A DNA stretch of 64,000 nucleotides from Datisca glomerata (Eukaryota > Streptophyta > Magnoliopsida > Cucurbitales > Datiscaceae), in NCBI GenBank assembly GCA_003255025.1, contig QANY01006190.1:348317-412316 (forward strand), in the 5' to 3' direction. Numbering within the stretch: position 1 is the stretch's first letter; the number at the start of each line of letters is the position of its first letter. The position numbers and the translations under genes are program-made. Positions 24,395 through 35,918 of the stretch are shown piece after piece. The notes beneath the pieces were generated by a model. That model was not told the origin of the DNA. It ran no database searches and worked only from the letters and a program-made list of their open reading frames with translations.

Positions 24395-24780
24395 ATAAAC
24401 AGATGATCATCACCTCAAGAATGGGAACCATCACCTCGAGAATGGGGGATCATCGCTTTAGGAACACGGGAACCATCATCTCAAGAACGGGATCATCATC
24501 TCAAGGACGGGGAATAACATCAGAATGGGAAAATGGGTTCAGACTGACAATCAAGTGGTCGTAATTAATTAGATAAGCTGAGTGATTCGGATAAAACATA
24601 TTTACAGGCCACCAAGTGGGTCTGACTGATTGGCTCGGAACCACATGAAATAATGGTGCCTGTGATTGACGAGTGACTGAACGAGACAAATGAAAAATGA
24701 GAAAGTAAAATGAACTCATATCGAGTAGATAGGATAGCCATGAACAAGTAGACATAACAAATGCATCATCTTATATTTAT
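24395..24780. repeat. Second, diverged locus of the 130-bp-type repeat and its flank
   Basis: ATCATCACCTCAAGAATGGG-type modules alternate between 24404 and 24530 as in the array at 16095-16530. They are followed by the same kind of flank (ATTGGCTCGGAACCACA at about 24632). Same orientation, about 8.2 kb apart, so the pair may be remnants of one element's repeats or two copies of one family. Confidence 0.7.
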
Positions 24781-25298
24781 TATTTAATTCAAACTCATAA
24801 AACACGACATTCAATACAATTTAATTATATATGATACGTGACGTGGCATGCTCATGAGAGAAGGGAAACTCCGTTTTTACTAGCTGAAATTGCAGTTGGG
24901 GTCCAGGGAACTCCACTTTTACTCATTGAAAATGTGAGGTTGGGGGGAACTCGATTTTGACAAGCTGAACTCATACAATCAATCGTGCAATTTACTATTC
25001 ATTTAGTTTTAAAGCTTTCGAAAGTGATCAAAACAATAAAAAAGAGTTAATTATACCCAAATGAGGAAAAAAGGAAATACTTGTTTACAAAAGAGAGTGA
25101 TTTTAATCCTATTCCTTTTAACATATAATAATAAGAAGATTTGAACTTCAGATCTCCTTTTAACTCTGAATTCGATAATCCTATTTGACTTTATTTAAAC
25201 TTAAGCTATATAGTTTGATCTGATGGTAGTATACTTATAAATCTCCAAAATCAACTTTAGAATCCAAAGGAAATACAAACAAAAAGATACTATTTTGC
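24781..25298. other. Spacer downstream of gene 4, no gene seen
   Basis: AT-rich sequence with two loosely repeated phrases near 24865 and 24925 (GAAACTCC/GGAACTCC followed by TTTTTACT). It holds the 3' flank of gene 4. Confidence 0.5.
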
Positions 25299-27538
25299 CT
25301 AAATCTTCAAATCCTCTGTCTCTTCTTCAACCACAATCCTCTTCCAAAACCAATGCTCTCTCCAAATCCTATCCATCTGCTCGATTGGTATATTCTTAGT
25401 CTCAGGCAACAACAACAACACAAAAGCAGTCATCACCACCACCCATCCCCCAAAGAAGAAGAAAGTCCCGTACTTGAAATGACAAAGCATTGCCAGAAAA
25501 CTTTGAGCAATAGCGAAAGTGAAGAGAAAATTAGCAGCCACAGTTATACTCTGCCCAGCTGATCTTATCTCCAGCTGAAATATTTCACTAGGCACCAACC
25601 ACCCAAGTGGCCCCCAAGACCAAGCAAAACCAGACACATATATACATATCAAAACCAGCACCAAATAGGCATACCCATCACTCAACCCACCTTGATCACC
25701 TAACTTAGCTGCCATTATCCCTCCAATCATTAATTGTGAGCCAAGCATTTGAATGCCCCCAATTGTAAACAGAACTCTCCTACCAAATTTGTCAACTATA
25801 AGCATTGAAATAAAGGTTGAGATTGTACCCACAACGCCAGTCATGACCGCGGACAAAAGGGACGCACTTTCTCCAAACCCAATAGTCCGAAAAAGGATCG
25901 GCGCGTAAAAGGAGATCACGTTGATCCCAGTAACTTGCTGGAAGAACTGAATTGCAATTGCCATAACAAGTTGGGGCCTATACTTTCTCTGGGTAATTTT
26001 CTTGAACGGGTGGCGAATGGTCTTAGCTGTGGCATTTGCTTTGATTAGATCTTCAAGTTCTGGTTCTATATCAGTGGTTCCTCTGACGCGTTGTAGCATT
26101 AGCTTGGCCTTTAGTTGGTCGTTTGTGCGTTGGATTAAGCTGTTGGGTGTTTCTGGTAAGAAAAGTGAGCCGAGGGTGAGGAGTGAGGCGGGGACGGCGG
26201 CTAAGGCTAGGGAGATTCGCCAGCCTAAGCTGCCTTTGATCTTTTCGGTGCCGTAGTTGATGAGACTAGCCGATAGTACACCAATGCCCACACATAGTTG
26301 GAAGCCATTGTTGATTGCTCCTCTGTATTTGGGTGGTGCCATTTCTGAGAGGTATAACGGGATTGCCTACAAAGTCGGAACCACAAAACAAATTACTTAG
26401 CAACGATGGAACTAATCTCCTTTTCTTTTTATTTCAAGATACAAATTCTGTTAAATTGATTAATGAAAATGAGAAATGCCGTGGATAGATTACCGACAAA
26501 AGAAAAAACAATATTTAGAACCTTATCTAGTTTTGAATGAAATAAAGGCTTTTATTACACGATGAATACTAGGTCGTTAAATTCTGGTCTAGAAATAATT
26601 TTTTTGTTTGATTTTGTGTCCAGCTTCTTGGTGTTAAGATTAATATTAGTTATAGAACGCAATCTAGCAAAGTGCATGACTTATCAATTAGTTTGATTTC
26701 TGCAATCAAGTTTTTGAATAATTTAAAACGTTGCAATTTGAGGATTATATTAATCTCAGACTTTCCTATCTTTTACACAGTTGATCTAAACAACAAAAGC
26801 ATGACCGAAAAAACAAAACTAGAGAGAGAAAAGAGAGAGTACCTGGTTAGTAAAACCAACACCGACACCAAGCATAACACGGCCAAGTATAAGCATATAG
26901 ACATTGAGAGCAGCACCACCAAGAGCAGCACCGGCAATGAAAGCAGCCCCACCGATTAGAATAGAAGGTTTACGACCAAAAGCTCTAGTGACTTTGGATG
27001 CAAAGAAGGTAGCCACGAGCCCAGCTATATACAATGAGGATGTGAATGTTGTCAATAGTTGACTATCAAATTTGCAGTAATTACTAACATCTGTGTCTTC
27101 TTTCATCTTTCTGTACACTTCTGGGAAGAATTTCTTCAAAAATGGCCCCATTGATGTCACCCCACCTAATTAATTCACATTTAACGTAATGAGCATTAGG
27201 AAATTTTCACAGTATTCAGCTTGAGTATCTCTATATTACACATAAATCCTATATATGATTTGGCTAGTGATCATATCTTTTAACCATATAGTAGAGCTAT
27301 GTCACGTGTTCACGTCATCAAATTTCTCACTAATTAAGGTTGATAGCATATAATTAAAAACTTGGTTAGCATAAAATAAAAATTATTTTAGAAGAGGAAG
27401 AAGCAAACCTGAAATCCCAATGTCATACCCAAAAATAAGGCCTCCCATGGCAGCCACTGTACAAGATAACACCACAAATAATGTCACTTTTCCATCGTAC
27501 TGCCCACCTCCTGTTGTTGTTACCATTCCAACAGCCAT
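25299..27538 (-). CDS. HEX6-like H+/monosaccharide symporter gene 4 (three exons, 506 residues)
   Basis: Complete STP-family model on the minus strand: exon 1 27409..27538, exon 2 26843..27165, exon 3 25299..26366. Introns are 243 and 476 nt, GT-AG, phases 1 and 0. Landmarks: GYDIGISGG with Asp39, lid cysteines 74 and 446, [23 protein letters not shown] at 292-300, DKFGRR, GPLGW with Trp407, and [11 protein letters not shown]. It keeps the sugar-site Gln and Trp residues that genes 2 and 3 have lost, so it is the most canonical member here. Two prolines are replaced by Gln: residue 291 (codon at 25947-25949, usually AIPFFQQ) and residue 415 (codon at 25575-25577, usually [10 protein letters not shown]). 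An upstream in-frame ATG at 27658 lies above the candidate TATA box and is not used in this model. Confidence 0.94.
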
Positions 27539-27551
27539 AGTTTCTTCTAAT

Positions 27552-27554
<3 letters not shown>

Positions 27555-27612
<58 letters not shown>
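27555..27612. repeat. (GA)29 microsatellite in the gene 4 leader/core promoter
   Basis: A perfect GA run on the plus strand, CT on the gene 4 sense strand. It ends 16 bp before the ATG at 27538. BBR/BPC-type plant factors bind GA/CT repeats. Length polymorphism here could affect expression, which is an inference. Confidence 0.97.
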
Positions 27613-27613
<1 letters not shown>

Positions 27614-27616
<3 letters not shown>

Positions 27617-27624
27617 TATATAAA
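27614..27624 (-). promoter_or_regulatory. Candidate TATA box of gene 4
   Basis: Minus-strand CTTTATATATG sits about 80 bp upstream of the ATG. A start site 30 bp downstream would fall inside the CT run, giving a leader of about 45 nt. Confidence 0.45.
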
Positions 27625-27659
27625 GAGGAAGAAAAACAAGAGGGAGGCAGTCTTTCATT

Positions 27660-30380
27660 GACTAGTAAAAGAAATCAACATAAGGAGAGTAATATAGTGA
27701 AGAATATATAGTCAATGAAAATGAAATACAAAGAAAAAGCTTTGGATTTCTTCTATGTACACTTCACTATCAGAAAAGTCATTGCACAAATTCATCACAA
27801 CTCTTTTGGCTGACTATAGCTATTTAATTAATAATGTTATGACTGAACTAAAAAGCTATACCAAAACTTGTTTTTGTTTGGTACTTGAATTCCTCCTAGA
27901 GATAATTTTGCCCATATGGTAGAAAATATGCCTCAAATTCTTTATAGATTTAGTTTCATTTTGTAAAACTATTTAAGGAAAAGATATCATGTTAATAATT
28001 GGTTTTGAATAGATTTATCTTTGAATAAGAAAGTTAGAGTTTCGGAAATGTCTATAAGTAAGAGAGTTTGTAGTTAGGGTTTGATGGTTCTGCTTCGATA
28101 GAAGATGAGATGTAATGTGTTTATCCTAAAGAAAACATTTCGTGGTGAAAAAGTTTTACCCTAAGATATAGATGACAACCTTAATAGCGAGAAGACTGTT
28201 CTATTTAAAGAGAAGATACACCAATGAGATTGAGAGGTATTGTTAGACGATTTTACCGCTGCTGAAAGCGGTTTCTAAGCTAGTGATTGACTCTAGTCCA
28301 ATCAAAGAAAACTTTTGTCTAAGCTAGTTATGTAACGACCATGCCAAAAAAAAAACTTCATTTAAAAGAGGACAAAACATGAAGAAGAAAAAACTTTATT
28401 TGGGGGGCAAATTTTATTTTTATGTATTTTGTCTTTTCAAAATTTGGTTTCAAGTATACATATACTATTAGTTTTAAACTTGGTATGATAAATTTCTTGT
28501 TAGGTGATTGCATCAATATTAAGTATAAAATTTGATGTGATTAATGAGATATTTGTAAAAATATGTATGTGGATTAGAAACTTTGAAAATTATGATTAAG
28601 GAAAGATCATTATAGTCAACCTGGACGGTCATTAAACAATAGAGAAATTGAATTTTATGTTCATGTTTGTGAAGTAAAGCTAGTAGCTAGAGACTCGATC
28701 AGGTTCTATGACAATAGATTAAGGACAGTGACTGGTTGGTGTTTTTGTTTGATTTTTATGTTTTTAAAATTTTAAAATAATCCAAAAGCAAGTCTATCAA
28801 GCACATTTCCATTTCAACTGTGTTTTTAAAACAACTCGTAAATAATTTTCATTATTTTTCATAAAACTAAAGAGTCTTTCTTGTTTTCTTTATTTTTTTG
28901 AAATTGATTTTCAAAACACAAACAAAATTGTTCGATTTTGTTAAACATACTTGTTTGGTATGAAGTTTAACAAGTCAGAGAAACAAGTTGAAATTTGTGA
29001 AGTGTTTTACATTAAAAAATAGCCTTTTTTACACACTGATTATTGAGTGATCTCTTGGTAAGGTTTCAAGATTCTGGTATTGCTACGTAAATACTAAATA
29101 AACCAAGTGACCAATTATTGGAAGTAAATTAATATACTTTTTTTCAACAATTTATAGTTTACTATTTTTTTCTAGCTGTATAGTCCTCCCTATAATATTA
29201 TTTTAAATTATACATATATATACTTGTGTGCCCCTCTTCAATTATATGCTGCTACTGACTACGTACTGACACTGAACCTTCGAAATATTAATTTTTAAAA
29301 TTGTGTTAAAGATTTTGTATGATCTTTATAAATGATTCAAAGTAGGACGTTTTGGCCGGGCTTCTCTGAATCTTATTTAATGGAAGTGAGAAATTTAATA
29401 AACAGTATTTGTATTAAATGGGGGAGGTGGTGAGAAGAATAATGAAAGTAATTTGTTGTTGATTTTTTATAACACGTGTATAAATTGGGTGCGGAGGAGT
29501 ATGACGGTCAAAGGTCCTTGCACATGATAAAAGATGGGAAATCGATCCTATTATGTTGGGATCCAACACGAGAGCAGCATGTTCTATTGAACTAGATGGT
29601 TGACCTCAAAATCTCAACAACATTAGTTTCATATTAGTTTTGTATTCTAGTTCGATCCAATCTAGGTCCTCCATTTTTGAAACAGATCACAATTTAACAT
29701 AATCTCCTCCTATTCCCCCAACAGGAAGGGATTCTGATCACATAAAATGTGATCATTGTTCAAATTGCACTAATTATTGCTTAACGAATTAGTGGCTAAT
29801 AGCAACTGCCCCTAAGTTGATAGTAAGTATCGCTCAAAAACCACTTTAGTTTATATGTCCCAATCAATGTGCTTGTTGATGATATTGTCATCGAGGATGC
29901 CCGAGTTGCTTAAGCTTATTTTTCAATGTGTAAATGATTTTTTCGGTGTGGATAACTCTTTACGAACGAATGATAAAAATAACTATCTAAAAAGTATAAT
30001 GACACAATAGTTTACATGAAAACTCCTTAAATGAAAGAAAAATCACGGGAAGATTTTTGGTATTCTATTGTATTTCATATCGTACATCGTTGTATCGTGT
30101 TGTGTATGTATCTCGTCCACTTGTATGTTCTTACATCTACCTCTATTTAACATGACGACGACAATTAAATAATAATAAATTTTCCTATTCTGTAACAAGT
30201 TTTGAGGAACATTTAGACATTCCCAGAGAATATTTTCTCTTAAGGTATTCTTCATAATCGTTTGGTTGATCCTACGATTTTCATTCCATCTTTTCTTTGA
30301 TTAAGTCTGCGTCCTAGATATTGCCACGTGTAAGGTGATATTTTGGACTATTCATTGGCCCCCTCAACGAAATTTTAATC
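27660..30380. other. Intergenic spacer, no gene seen
   Basis: AT-rich sequence with stops in all frames. The only structured piece noticed is 29650-29745, an inverted relative of the 251-bp repeat at 17270-17973. Confidence 0.5.
29650..29745 (-). repeat. Inverted diverged fragment of the 251-bp repeat
   Basis: Read on the minus strand it gives GGAGGAGATTATGTTAAAT, then GTTTCAAAAATGGA. This parallels the GGAGATGGTTATGTTGAATC and CCGTTTTTAAAACGGGTGG phrases of the tandem array. Confidence 0.5.
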
Positions 30381-31270
30381 GTTGAAGTGTAATGATTACT
30401 ATTACTCTTACCCGTTTATGTTCTCATGTACTTCTTGGAAACATGTGCGTAGTTTTCCAGGGAACTTTTTTATTGTCTGCTGTCAGTGGTGGTTTCTCCT
30501 TTTCTTTTTTTCCATTACGTATTTCCGTTCTTGTTTACAAATGTTTCACAATTCTCGAGCAACTTTTCGTCAGTTTGCCGTCAACGATAATTACTTTTCC
30601 TTCATTTACTGTTACGTTTTCTCATTTCTTTTGACACAGACTCATTGATAGAGTTTCTCTCATTTTCTTCACTATGAGCTCATTGATTGAGTTTCTCTCG
30701 TTTTCTGATTTTTTCTTTTCCCTTCTCTCGTACATAAAAATCTATGACAAGAATGTTGTACAAGATCAATAATATAATAATTTATTGCATTGAGTAAGTA
30801 GTGAGTGTACCGTTTCATAATTTCATCGCATGAGTTTGAGCTTGATGCACCGTCTATGATCTCATTGGTAGAGTTTATCTGTTTCCTTTGCTATGAGCTG
30901 ATTGGTAGAGTTTCTCCTGTTTTCTTCTCTACGGGCTCATTGATAGGATTTCTCCTATTTCCTTATTTTTCCTTTTCTTTCTCTCGTTTTGTATTTTCTC
31001 TTTGTACTTCTGCTTCGATCAATGAGAATCATTTTGTTTGTGCAATTGAACTCCCATTTTATTGTACTTCACTCTTTCTTCAAAGACTTGGCAAAAATTT
31101 GGGGATCGAAATTCGTTAATGTACCAACTTCAAGCTTTAGCAAGAACCATTTTCAAAACTATGAACACTTCTTGATGGAGATCCATTTTCAAAGCTTTAA
31201 GTTTCAATTTTCTATTCTCGTGACTTTGATCTTTGTTGAAGAACGAATACCCTTTCGATTGTGACACTCA
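30380..31270. other. Pyrimidine-rich region with short direct repeats
   Basis: T/C-rich on the plus strand. GAGCTCATTGATAGAGTTTCTC-like phrases recur at least five times between 30640 and 30955 at roughly 40-60 bp intervals, the later ones with CATTGGTAG. The overlapping open frames reflect base composition and have no domain. Confidence 0.5.
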
Positions 31271-31299
31271 TTCCCAAGGGTAAAACTTTAATTTCCTTT

Positions 31300-31670
31300 A
31301 GGGAGAAGGACTTATGATCTGCCCGCTCTCAAGAACATGGTTCATTAAAGAACCATGACCTCATTTTGTTTTGAGAGAATGACTTGTGGACTATTCGCAC
31401 TCGAGGACTTAGGTTCATTGAAGAACCACAGTCCTGTTTTTGTTTTAAAGGAAGGACTTATGAACTGCCTACGCTCTAACACTTAGGTTAATTGAAAAAC
31501 CATGACCCCATTTTTGTTTTGAGAGAAAGACTTATGAGCTTCCCGCTCTCAAGGACTTAGATTCATTGAAGAACCATGGTCCCGTTTTCGTTTTGAGATA
31601 ATGACTTATGAACTTTCCACTCGAGTACTTAGGTTCATTAAAGAACCACGTCCCCATTTTCGTTGTTATT
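31300..31670. repeat. 74-bp tandem array, five copies, each with a hairpin
   Basis: GACTTATGA (with variants) occurs at 31309, 31381, 31455, 31529 and 31603, spacing 72-74 bp. Each unit holds CCCGCTCTCAAGGACTTAG-like text and then GGTTC, a 6-nt spacer and GAACC. In the first unit the arms extend to CATGGTTC and GAACCATG (31336-31357). The phrase GCTCTCAAG resembles the CTTGAGAGC of the repeats at 38041-38260 in inverse orientation. Confidence 0.85.
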
Positions 31671-32264
31671 ATCATGCTAGAAAAGTGAGAGAGTTGACAT
31701 CAAGTATCTGTTTTGTAAGTTCAGATCAATTTTGCTTTTAAGCAGTTTGCACATATTATACCATAACTTTCTGTAGGAAGCTTAGAATTTGACTCTGTAA
31801 ATTTCTTTAGGAAGCTGACTTCTGTATCTTTGTAAAAACTATGAATCATCAACTCTTTCTATATTGGTACAGTTTACAATTGAAGTTTATTTATATGTAC
31901 TATCTTCTTTTTAGAACATCTCACATGAAAATGACCATAACTTTTGCACAAGAGTTTCAAATTGATTTCCATAAAATTCTTCAAGAATTGGACTTCCGTA
32001 TCTATATGATGATATATGATTCCCAATGTAATTGGCCTTCAATTAGTCCAGTTTAATTTCTAAAAGAAGGGTACATTAGCCAATTTATGAAAAAGGATGA
32101 ACAAAAACATGAAACTGAGAAAGACAGTCGAGAAGAAGACAAACGAGACAAGGGGAAGTTACCCATCTACATCGTCGACACGGTTATAGCCATAACCGAG
32201 CAAGAAGGAACAATGAAAAAGGAAAGGAAGATATACGGCAAGTGTCCAAAGTTAGAAAGACATA

Positions 32265-34612
32265 GGAGATCAACTTTAGAATTTCTGGAACTAACAGCTC
32301 GTGGCACGCACATGTCAACTTTTGGAGAGCATAATTTTTGACTTAGGTGGAACCACATGGCCCGTAACATATCAAATCAAAGTTTATTCAGAGACCCACA
32401 AGTGCAATAAGGTTTACCCGTTGCAACCCAGGTTTGAATCCAAAAAATATGGACAATGCAACTTTAAAATTTTTGGAATAGACAGATCATGTCACGTGCA
32501 GGTCAACTTTTGTAGGGTATAACTTTTGACCAGGTGGAACCACTTGGCCCGTAAGATATCAAATCATGTTCGACAAGGTTTACTCATCGCATCCCAGTTT
32601 TAAGTAATAAACATGAACTGTGCAGCTTTAGAAATTCTGGAACAGACGGATCTTGGCACACGTAGGTCAACTTCCGGAGGGCATAACTTTTGACTCGGGT
32701 GGAACCATTTGGCCCGTAAGATATCAAATCGAAGCATATTCTGAGACCCACAAGTGAGACAGGGTTTACCCGGCACAGTTCAATTTTGATTCCAATAAAC
32801 ATGGACAGTGAAACTTTAGAATTTCTATAACGGACAGATCGTGGCACGTGCAGCTCAACTTCTGTAGGGTATAACTTTGGACATCGGTGGAATCACGTGG
32901 CCCGTAAGATATCAAATCAAAGCCTATTCAGAGACCTACAAGTGCGATGGGGTTTACCCATCGTAGCCCAGTTTTGAGTAATAAACATGAACTGTGCAGC
33001 TTTAAAATTTCTGGAACTGACGGATCTTGGCACACATAGGTTGACTTCCGGAGGGCATAATTTTGAATCAGGTGGAACCACGTGGGCCGTAAGATATCAA
33101 ATCGAAGCTTATTCAGAGACCCACAAGTGCGACAGGGTTTACCCGTCGCAGCATAGTTTTGAATCCAAAATGCATGGACGGTGCTGATTTAGAAATTCTG
33201 GACCAGACGGATCTTGGCGAGCACATGTCAACTTCTGTAGGGCAAAACTTTTAACACGGGTGGAATCACATTGCCCGTAAGATATCAAATTGATACTTTT
33301 TCATACACCTATAGGTGCAAAAGGGTTTACCCATCACAAACCAATTTCAAGTAAAAAAACACCGACTATGAAAATTTAGAATTTCTGGAACAGACAGGAC
33401 GTGACATGCACAGGTCAATTTCTAGAGGGCATAACTTTTGACTCAGGTGGAATCATGTGGCCCGTAAGATATCAAGTCAAAACTTATTCAGAGACCCACA
33501 AGTGCAAAAAGGTTTACCCATCGCAGCCCAGTTTTGAATCCAAAAAACATGGACGATGCAGCTTTAAAATTTCTTGAACAGACGGGTCGTGGCACGTGCA
33601 GGTTAACTTCTGTAGGGCATAGCTTTTTACACGGGTGGAATCACGTGGCCGGTAAGATATCAAATTGAAACTTATTAGGAGACCTACATGTTAGACAAGA
33701 TTTACCCTTCGCATTATAGTTTCAAGTAATAAACACGAACTTTGCAGCTTAAGAATTTTTGGAAAAGACGGAACTTGGCACGCGCATGTCAACTTATGGA
33801 GGGCATAACTTTTGACTCGGGTGGAACCACGTGGTCCGTAAGATATCAAATCGAATCTTATTCAGAGACCCATGAGTGCGACAGGGTTTTCCCATCGTAG
33901 TCCAGTTTTGATTCCAAAAAACATGGACAGTGCAGCTTTAGAATTTATGGAACAGACAGATCGTGGCACGTACAGTTCAACTTCCGTAGAGCATAACTTT
34001 TGACATGAGTGGAATCACGTGGCCCATAAGATATCAAATAAAAGGATATTTAGAGACCTACAAGTGCGAGAGGGTTTATCCATCGCAGCCCAGTTTTGAG
34101 TAATAAACATGAACTGTGCAGCTTTTAATATTTCTGGAACAAACGGATCTTGACACACGCATGTTAACTTCCGGAGGGCATAACTTTTGACTCGGGTGGA
34201 ACCACTTGGCCCGTAAAATATCAAATCAAAGTTTATTCAGGGACTCACAAGTATGACATGGTTTACCTGTCGTAGCCAGAATTTGAATCCAAAAAACATG
34301 GACTATGCAATTTTAGAATTTCTAGAACAGACGAATCTTGCCACGCGCAGGTCAACTTATGTAGGTCATAAGAAATCAAATTGAAACTTATTCAGAGACC
34401 TATAGGTGCAATAGGTTTTACCCATCGCATCTCATTTTTGAGTAAACAAAACACGGACTGTGCAGTTTTAGAATTTCTTGAACAGAAGGGCCGTGGCACG
34501 CGCAGGTCAAATTCTGGAAGGCATAACTTTTGTGTCGGGTGGAATTATGTGGCGCGTAGAGATATCAAGTCGAAGCTTATTCAGAGACCCACAACTGCAA
34601 GCCGTTTATCAT
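32265..34612. repeat. ~187-bp satellite-like tandem array, about 12 copies
   Basis: The phrase GGCCCGTAAGATATCAAAT recurs with variants at 32371, 32548, 32713, 32901, 33087, 33274, 33461, 33650, 33835, 34023, 34210, about 34368 and about 34553. Typical spacing is 185-189 bp. Units near 32548, 32713 and 34368 carry internal deletions. Each monomer reads: TTTAGAATTTCTGGAACAGA, GGCACGTGCAGGTCAACTT, GGGCATAACTTTTGAC, GGTGGAACCACGTGG, the marker, TTATTCAGAGACCCACAAG, GGTTTACCCATCGCAGCCC. Short open frames through it are periodic artefacts. Confidence 0.93.
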
Positions 34613-34846
34613 AAAGATTTAATACACATCAATTTGATTATCATATGTAGATCCGTCTGAATCATGAGTAGTCATGAACTCCTATGCATGTCAATTGGAT
34701 CTTTTGATTCACTCGTTAGGGTTTGTCTGTAAAACATGCTAGTTACTTCTGTTTTGGAGATTCAGTGATATAGATGGTTGGGAACATGATCTTACAAGAT
34801 TTAGAATCCAAGCTTTTCTAGCGGATCGTATATTGGTTCTCTTAAG
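34613..34846. other. Spacer between the satellite array and the LTR-like segment
   Basis: Unremarkable AT-rich sequence. Nothing coding seen. Confidence 0.4.
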
Positions 34847-35902
34847 TGTTAATTCCAAAACTGAATGGTTATTGAGCTTAAATTTATAATAAGATTATAA
34901 ATTAGCCATTCATTAGTGGATTAATGATACTTAAGGATCAATAGGTAATTAGAAGGGTAAAATAATAATTTTGACCAATTCTAATTTATAAACCAATAAT
35001 TGGAGGACAGAATTACGTGAAATGATACTACATGAGAATACTCTGTAAATACAATCTATAATTTCTAAGAGTACAATTCAATATATATAGTGGAGTAATT
35101 ATAGAATAAATAATAATATTTAATTAAGGAGTTTAATTAATAATATGATTTATTAGAGCTTGGGATTATAGGTCCATGATCAAGTCACATCTGTTCTACG
35201 TAGTCTAGGGTATGTGACATGAGAAAAGGACTAACTTGCAAAAAAAAAATGATTCAGGGGTAAGTACATAATTATGAGATAATTATGTATGATTAATTTA
35301 TTAAAAATTAATTAATTGAATTATTTATATATATTAATACATTTTTTGGAAATAATATATATAATTATCGATAAGAAAGACAAAATATCTAATTTATGGA
35401 ATTAGATAATTAAATTATTATTAGATAATAAATTGGATCGACTAAATTTGTTATTTGAGAAATAACAGATAATTTAGTTGATAGGGATAATCAGATATGT
35501 TAATTTTGAATTAACTAATATCAAGATATTTATATGATTAAAATAAATATTTAATTCGAAGTAAGTGCCACGTGTCAATCATTGATTGTGTATCAGAGAT
35601 TGACAGGACTATTGTAGTGCCACGTGACACTGCAGTATTGGGGGTGCAACACTGTAGTGCCACATGACACTACAATGATGCCGTGAGGTATATGATTTCT
35701 AATATTGTATGTTATAAATTTAAGATATAAATATATAATGGATCCTGACTGATTGAAAAATAGTTTTCAATAAAAAAAATTATGTTATCATAGCGTTGGA
35801 CAATTTTATTTTATGAAAAGATTTAATTTTTATCAAAACTTTAATTTTTAAAATGGCCACGCGCCACACACTTCTGCCGTGCACGCGCCGCAACGACCGA
35901 CA
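34847..35902 (+). repeat. Candidate left LTR of an otherwise lost element
   Basis: The stretch precedes a TGGTATCAGTGCGG primer-binding-type sequence at 35905. Its part 35093-35630 is repeated at 36577-37127. A TG start near 34847 and a CA end at 35901-35902 are plausible limits. It carries the ABRE-type sequence GCCACGTGTC at 35569 and related GCCACGTGAC phrases. Confidence 0.55.
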
Positions 35903-35904
35903 AA

Positions 35905-35918
35905 TGGTATCAGTGCGG
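35905..35918 (+). other. Primer-binding-site-like sequence
   Basis: TGGTATCAGTGCGG resembles the initiator Met tRNA complement used by plant LTR elements. It sits two bases after the candidate LTR end. Confidence 0.55.

Noticed and set aside
27423..27658. N-terminal extension or upstream frames of hexose-carrier gene 4 encoded by the CT repeat
   Set aside because: The upstream ATGs at 27658 and 27617 lie above or at the candidate TATA box, and other family members start at the ATG equivalent to 27538.
30382..31264. Overlapping Phe/Ser-rich open frames of 80-104 codons
   Set aside because: They follow pyrimidine-rich composition and short direct repeats, and contain no domain or conserved motif.
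32265..34612. 5S rDNA or known centromeric satellite
   Set aside because: No 5S internal control elements are recognisable. The length is satellite-like, but I cannot match the monomer to any known centromere repeat.
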